This document shows, piece by piece, positions 61,151 through 64,000 of a stretch of DNA of 64,000 bases. The stretch lies in assembly GCF_032678705.1 (NCBI RefSeq), contig NZ_JAVTSS010000001.1, forward strand, positions 2,480,001 through 2,544,000, read 5' to 3'. The DNA is from Pedobacter frigiditerrae (lineage in GTDB: Bacteria > Bacteroidota > Bacteroidia > Sphingobacteriales > Sphingobacteriaceae). How positions within the stretch are numbered: the stretch's first letter is position 1; every line of letters begins with the position of its first letter. A program made the position numbers and the translations under genes. Below the pieces are notes generated by a model. That model saw nothing but the letters and a program-made list of their open reading frames with translations. It was not told the DNA's origin and ran no database searches.

Positions 61151-61702
61151 ATGCTTAACACGCAAATACCAGACAACGAACTAATAAACCGTTGTAAAAA
61201 TGGCGACATACATTACCAAGAATTGCTTTACAAGCGTTTCTATGGCTATGCTTTGGGTGTTTGTTTAAGATATTTATTTAATAAAGAAGATGCTCTTGAA
61301 GCTGTTAATGACTCGTTTATTAAAGTATTTAAAGCCATAAATACTATACAAGAAGACAAAAATTTCAAGCCGTGGTTCAGAAAGGTTTTAGTAAATACAG
61401 CTTTAGATTACAAGAGGAAAAACATGCGTTTCAGTCAAGCCATAGAAATGGTAGACACAGAACCGCAAACCACCTACTCATCTGCTTTAGAAAACCTTTC
61501 TGCAAAAGATATTTTAAACTTGATGAAGAATTTAAATGAGACGCAAAGTTTGGTTTTTAACTTATATGAAATAGATGGTTATTCTCATAAGGAGATTGGG
61601 AAGATGTTGAATATGCCAGAAAGCTCATCGAGAACCTACTTAACAAGGGCTAAACAAACACTGCAAAATTTATTGATTACGCATTCAATATATAAAAGAT
61701 GA
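61151..61702 (+). CDS. ECF RNA polymerase sigma factor
   Basis: The 183-residue protein has sigma region 2 (about 18-85: YKRFYGYALGVCLRYLFNKEDALEAVNDSFIKVFKAI and FKPWFRKVLVNTALDYKRK) and region 4 (about 120-178: LNETQSLVFNLYEIDGYSHKEIGKMLNMPESSSRTYLTRAKQTL). It is typical of Bacteroidota ECFs paired with membrane-spanning regulators. The next long gene, 84 bases on, encodes such a protein, so the pair should form a trans-envelope signalling module. Confidence 0.93.
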   Translation: MLNTQIPDNELINRCKNGDIHYQELLYKRFYGYALGVCLRYLFNKEDALEAVNDSFIKVFKAINTIQEDKNFKPWFRKVLVNTALDYKRKNMRFSQAIEMVDTEPQTTYSSALENLSAKDILNLMKNLNETQSLVFNLYEIDGYSHKEIGKMLNMPESSSRTYLTRAKQTLQNLLITHSIYKR

Positions 61703-61709
61703 AACCATC

Positions 61710-61790
61710 ATGAGCAAACAGGCAAAAACAGAAATGACTATTGCTCATGATAGCTTCATCACCGTTAAAAATAAATTATATGAAAGATGA
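61710..61790 (+). CDS. Possible 26-residue coupling peptide
   Basis: ATG at 61710 opens a 26-codon frame (MSKQAKTEM...) that ends in TGA overlapping the ATG of the next gene at 61787. It spans an 11-base perfect inverted repeat (61707-61717 and 61741-61751). It may serve translational coupling between the sigma and anti-sigma genes, or be chance. Confidence 0.3.
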   Translation: MSKQAKTEMTIAHDSFITVKNKLYER

Positions 61791-63214
61791 AAGATATAGA
61801 TGAAGAATTAGTATCGCAGATTAAAACTGTTTTCGAGAACTTTGATGATGAACAAAGCGAAAATGGTTGGGCGAAACTACGAGAAAAATTTCCTGAAAAA
61901 CCAACCAAAAAACTACCAATTTGGTGGGTTAGTATGGCCGCTGCTGCTATTTTAGTTGCACTAGGCTTTCTTTTAACTTTAAACAAGACTACTGAGAGCA
62001 ACAATACTCATCAAATTGTTAAACAGCAGCCAATCATCAAACCGAAAATAGACAGCATTATTAATCAAGAAATAGTTAGTAAAAAAGACGAAGAATTAAA
62101 ATCTGCAAAAAACTCTTTTAATACAAAAAAGAATGGGCAACAAAGGGATAACTCAATAATTGAAAAACCAATTATTGCAGATGTAAAAAAAGAAACTGTT
62201 ATCGCCAAAGTAAAACAACCGATCAAAAAAGAAGCCATCACAAATCCGAAAGTATCAGATATAAAAAAAGAAACTGTAACTGCTAATGTACAGCAACCTA
62301 TTAAAAATGGAAACACTATTAATCCGAAGGTAGGAGTTGTACAAGACCCTATTAGTCAAAATACTGTTGTGGCAAACAAAGTTGATACAGCCCAAAACAT
62401 TAACAACCAAAATCAAGTTATTGCGAACAATAATGGAGCAGTGGTTAAAGACCCAATAATCGTTAAAAAAACAACCGACCAATTCTTAATCGACCAAAGT
62501 AAAATTTTGGCTCAAAAACCTAAGGAAGAGCGAAAAACAAAAGAAACCAAAAGTTCTATCGAAGTTTTTAGCGGTACTTTTTTAAATTATTATGCAGATA
62601 ATACGGCTAAATTAAATGCAGGTTTTGGTGTAAATGCCAATGTTAAATTAACTAAAAGCCTGTTTGTTAGTTTTGGTGCTGGTGTTAGCCAAAATAAAAT
62701 AGAATATCAGAAAAGTATACCTACCGAAGTTTCTCGCTCTATGTCTTATTCTGCTTTTGATGCGGCAAGCTCAGCACCAAATAATAACCAAGGCACTGCA
62801 AACAGTACAAGCATTTCAGACATCAGCATAAATGCTCAATTGTTAAACTTTGATATACCTGTAAGTCTTAAATATTATCCAACCAAAAAGCAAAACTTTT
62901 ACATAGCAACAGGAATTAATTCTAACACTTACCTTTCTCAAAAATATACCTATGGTTATAATTTAAGCAATAAAAATGCCTTAGGTATAACACAAACAGC
63001 AAAACAAGAAGAAACCGAAAAAAGCAAAGTTAATGGCTTCGATTTTGCGACAAGTGCCATTTTCGCCATTGGCATTAACCAAAACATCGGAAATAACAGC
63101 CTTACTTTCGAACCCTATTTTAAGCCTGCCATTGGTAACATGGGAGAGAAAAATCTTAGGATAAATACTGTTGGCTTAAACTTGAAATTCAACTTTACAT
63201 CCACCAAAAAATAA
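61787..63214 (+). CDS. Anti-sigma/barrel fusion, possible dual-membrane anti-sigma
   Basis: The 475-residue protein starts with about 43 acidic cytoplasmic residues, then one inner-membrane helix (about 44-65). A long linker rich in Lys, Gln, Ile and Val (66-250) includes two 26-residue repeats (about 132-156 and 158-182, each DxKKETV...NPKV). A C-terminal domain (about 256-475) looks like an eight-stranded OMP_b-brl-type barrel. No signal peptide cleavage site is seen. The order and genomic position match dual-membrane-spanning anti-sigma (Dma) proteins reported in Bacteroides. The sigma-binding role is inferred from the gene's place after the ECF gene. Confidence 0.82.
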   Translation: MKDIDEELVSQIKTVFENFDDEQSENGWAKLREKFPEKPTKKLPIWWVSMAAAAILVALGFLLTLNKTTESNNTHQIVKQQPIIKPKIDSIINQEIVSKKDEELKSAKNSFNTKKNGQQRDNSIIEKPIIADVKKETVIAKVKQPIKKEAITNPKVSDIKKETVTANVQQPIKNGNTINPKVGVVQDPISQNTVVANKVDTAQNINNQNQVIANNNGAVVKDPIIVKKTTDQFLIDQSKILAQKPKEERKTKETKSSIEVFSGTFLNYYADNTAKLNAGFGVNANVKLTKSLFVSFGAGVSQNKIEYQKSIPTEVSRSMSYSAFDAASSAPNNNQGTANSTSISDISINAQLLNFDIPVSLKYYPTKKQNFYIATGINSNTYLSQKYTYGYNLSNKNALGITQTAKQEETEKSKVNGFDFATSAIFAIGINQNIGNNSLTFEPYFKPAIGNMGEKNLRINTVGLNLKFNFTSTKK

Positions 63215-63219
63215 ACGTC

Positions 63220-63648
63220 ATGAAATCAATCAAGACTTACTTAGCTATAATATTAGCAATTCTTACATTTGCGAGTTGTAAAAAACAAACCTATTTAGAT
63301 TTATCAGGCACATATATTATAAAGTCAGGAGAAAGTTCATCTATTCCGAAAGATAGAAATCTAATAACTGTAACTGCTTCAGATTTTGCAGATAGTCGCT
63401 GTCCAATTAATGCAGATTGTGTTTGGCAAGGAGTTGGAACCTTGAAAATTAAATTCAACGATGATCATAAAGAACAAAATATAGAATTATGTATTGGAGC
63501 TTGCGAAATAGTGTCAAAATCTAAAAGTCAGGATATTACTTTAAACAATATAAATTACACCATAGAATTAACCGAATTATCCCCTTATCCAGGCACTGGA
63601 ACATCAAGTTCAATAAAACAAGCTACAATAATTCTCAAAAGGAAATAG
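63220..63648 (+). CDS. Small lipoprotein of the second ECF locus
   Basis: The 142-residue protein has a lipobox (Cys20 in TFASCKK) and a mature part with three more cysteines in 'DSRCPINADCVWQGVG' and 'IELCIGACEIV' (two pairs), a pattern that could form disulfides. The strands in between suggest a small beta-sandwich. It starts 5 bases after the anti-sigma/barrel gene and is probably cotranscribed. Family unknown. Confidence 0.72.
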   Translation: MKSIKTYLAIILAILTFASCKKQTYLDLSGTYIIKSGESSSIPKDRNLITVTASDFADSRCPINADCVWQGVGTLKIKFNDDHKEQNIELCIGACEIVSKSKSQDITLNNINYTIELTELSPYPGTGTSSSIKQATIILKRK

Positions 63649-63649
63649 C

Positions 63650-63667
63650 GTATCAAATTTTTGATAC
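63650..63667. repeat. Short perfect inverted repeat after the lipoprotein gene
   Basis: GTATCAAA and TTTGATAC flank two bases directly after the TAG. It could be a terminator stem or operator. Confidence 0.45.
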
Positions 63668-63673
63668 AAAAGC

Positions 63674-63701
63674 TTGATTCCTTCAATATTTTGTAAGTTT
63701 A
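63674..63701 (+). promoter_or_regulatory. Candidate promoter of the S9 peptidase gene
   Basis: TTG (63674-63676), 17 bases, TAAGTTTA (63694-63701, one mismatch to TAnnTTTG). It overlaps the left arm of a 15-base inverted repeat (63688-63730). Confidence 0.45.
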
Positions 63702-63730
63702 ACCTATCGGGAAATTTAAACTTACAAAAT
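63688..63730. repeat. 15-bp perfect inverted repeat ending in the start codon
   Basis: ATTTTGTAAGTTTAA (63688-63702) and TTAAACTTACAAAAT (63716-63730) are perfect complements around a 13-base loop. The right arm includes the AT of the ATG at 63729. Confidence 0.75.
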
Positions 63731-64000
63731 GAAGAAAATTATCTTAAACCTCTTTTTAATTGCACTTGCTGGTACAACTTATGCTCAAGATGCAATTAGC
63801 TACCAAACGCCTCCAAAGGCAATAGCAGACTTATTATTAGCAAAACCAACTCCAGGTGTTAGCATAGATAGCAAGGCAGAATGGATGTTATTTAGTGAAC
63901 GAAATTCTTATCCCTCGGTTGAGGAATTGGCAATGCCCGAATACCGTATCGCTGGTATGCGTATCAATCCGAATAACTATTCAGCAAGTCGCCAAACTTT
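63729..64000 (+). CDS. S9 family peptidase (prolyl oligopeptidase type), N-terminal part
   Basis: The gene starts with ATG at 63729 and runs off the right edge, showing about 90 residues. It has a signal peptide (ending TYAQ) and then AISYQTPPKAIADLLLAKPTPGVSIDSKAEWMLF and ERNSYPSVEELAMPEYRIAGMRINP. This is the typical beginning of the large secreted S9 peptidases of Bacteroidota (glutamyl/prolyl oligopeptidase type), in which a beta-propeller precedes an alpha/beta-hydrolase domain that is not in the window. The start codon is part of a 15-base inverted repeat. Confidence 0.82.
   Translation, partial: MKKIILNLFLIALAGTTYAQDAISYQTPPKAIADLLLAKPTPGVSIDSKAEWMLFSERNSYPSVEELAMPEYRIAGMRINPNNYSASRQT

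Overview
The window is AT-rich, densely coded DNA from a member of the Bacteroidota, most likely Sphingobacteriaceae (Pedobacter-like). The evidence is promoters of the TTTG-N19-TAnnTTTG type with few clear Shine-Dalgarno sites, many secreted proteins ending their signal peptide in a Cys lipobox or in AQ, a type IX secretion plug protein, a TamL-type Omp85 lipoprotein, DUF1080 proteins with Tat-exported Gfo/Idh/MocA oxidoreductases, and two ECF sigma loci. No IS element, phage, CRISPR array or rRNA was seen. One tRNA (Cys) is present. It reads as core chromosome with small accessory genes and many short dispersed intergenic repeats.

Layout. 1-8.05 kb (minus strand): a tight operon of HD-PycTM membrane protein, polyphosphate kinase, a beta-propeller lipoprotein, a secreted phosphoesterase fused to an outer-membrane barrel, and one more gene cut by the window edge. 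8.3-11.7 kb: TspO, a patatin fused to a barrel, and a small membrane protein. 11.9-15.5 kb: TamL head-to-head with an rRNA/tRNA methyltransferase, then tRNA-Cys and a 59-residue basic protein. 15.6-19.5 kb: small stand-alone proteins (YdeI-like, SRPBCC, STAS/SEC14-like, DUF1801, GNAT, zinc ribbon). 19.5-22 kb: pyrD and an Rrf2 regulator with an NAD(P)-binding partner; an identical inverted-repeat site lies before each of the last two. 22-29.5 kb: ABC-F ATPase coupled to the T9SS plug gene, cytoplasmic alpha-amylase, acyl-CoA thioesterase, EVE protein. 29.5-34.5 kb: zinc metalloprotease, VOC protein, holA, solitary HsdR-N nuclease-like protein. 34.6-38.6 kb: two Gfo/Idh/MocA oxidoreductases around a double DUF1080 protein (3-keto-glycoside type catabolism). 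38.8-44.2 kb: paired paralogous lipoproteins, valS, a Uma2 nuclease-fold protein. 44.3-53.2 kb: lipoprotein, His-rich Zn/Cd P-type ATPase, M13 peptidase, YjbR protein, MnmD, AI-2E-type transporter, MazG. 53.5-57 kb: ECF sigma locus with a TM anti-sigma candidate, a CpxP/CnrX-like periplasmic protein, a YHYH lipoprotein, a MORN lipoprotein and SCO1. 57.3-64 kb: secreted and lipoproteins, a DEAD-box-like protein with degenerate motifs, a second ECF sigma with a possible dual-membrane anti-sigma/barrel protein, and the start of an S9 peptidase.

The most interesting candidate system is the ECF locus at 53.46-57.0 kb. Its gene order resembles CnrH-CnrY-CnrX metal sensing, and the same GAAGGAT-N14-CGTCTAA promoter-like motif precedes both the sigma gene and the YHYH/MORN/SCO1 genes, which suggests autoregulation and control of a copper- or thiol-related periplasmic module. 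Also notable are the polyphosphate-centred operon with an HD-PycTM gene, the paired Rrf2 operator, and two families of structured dispersed repeats.
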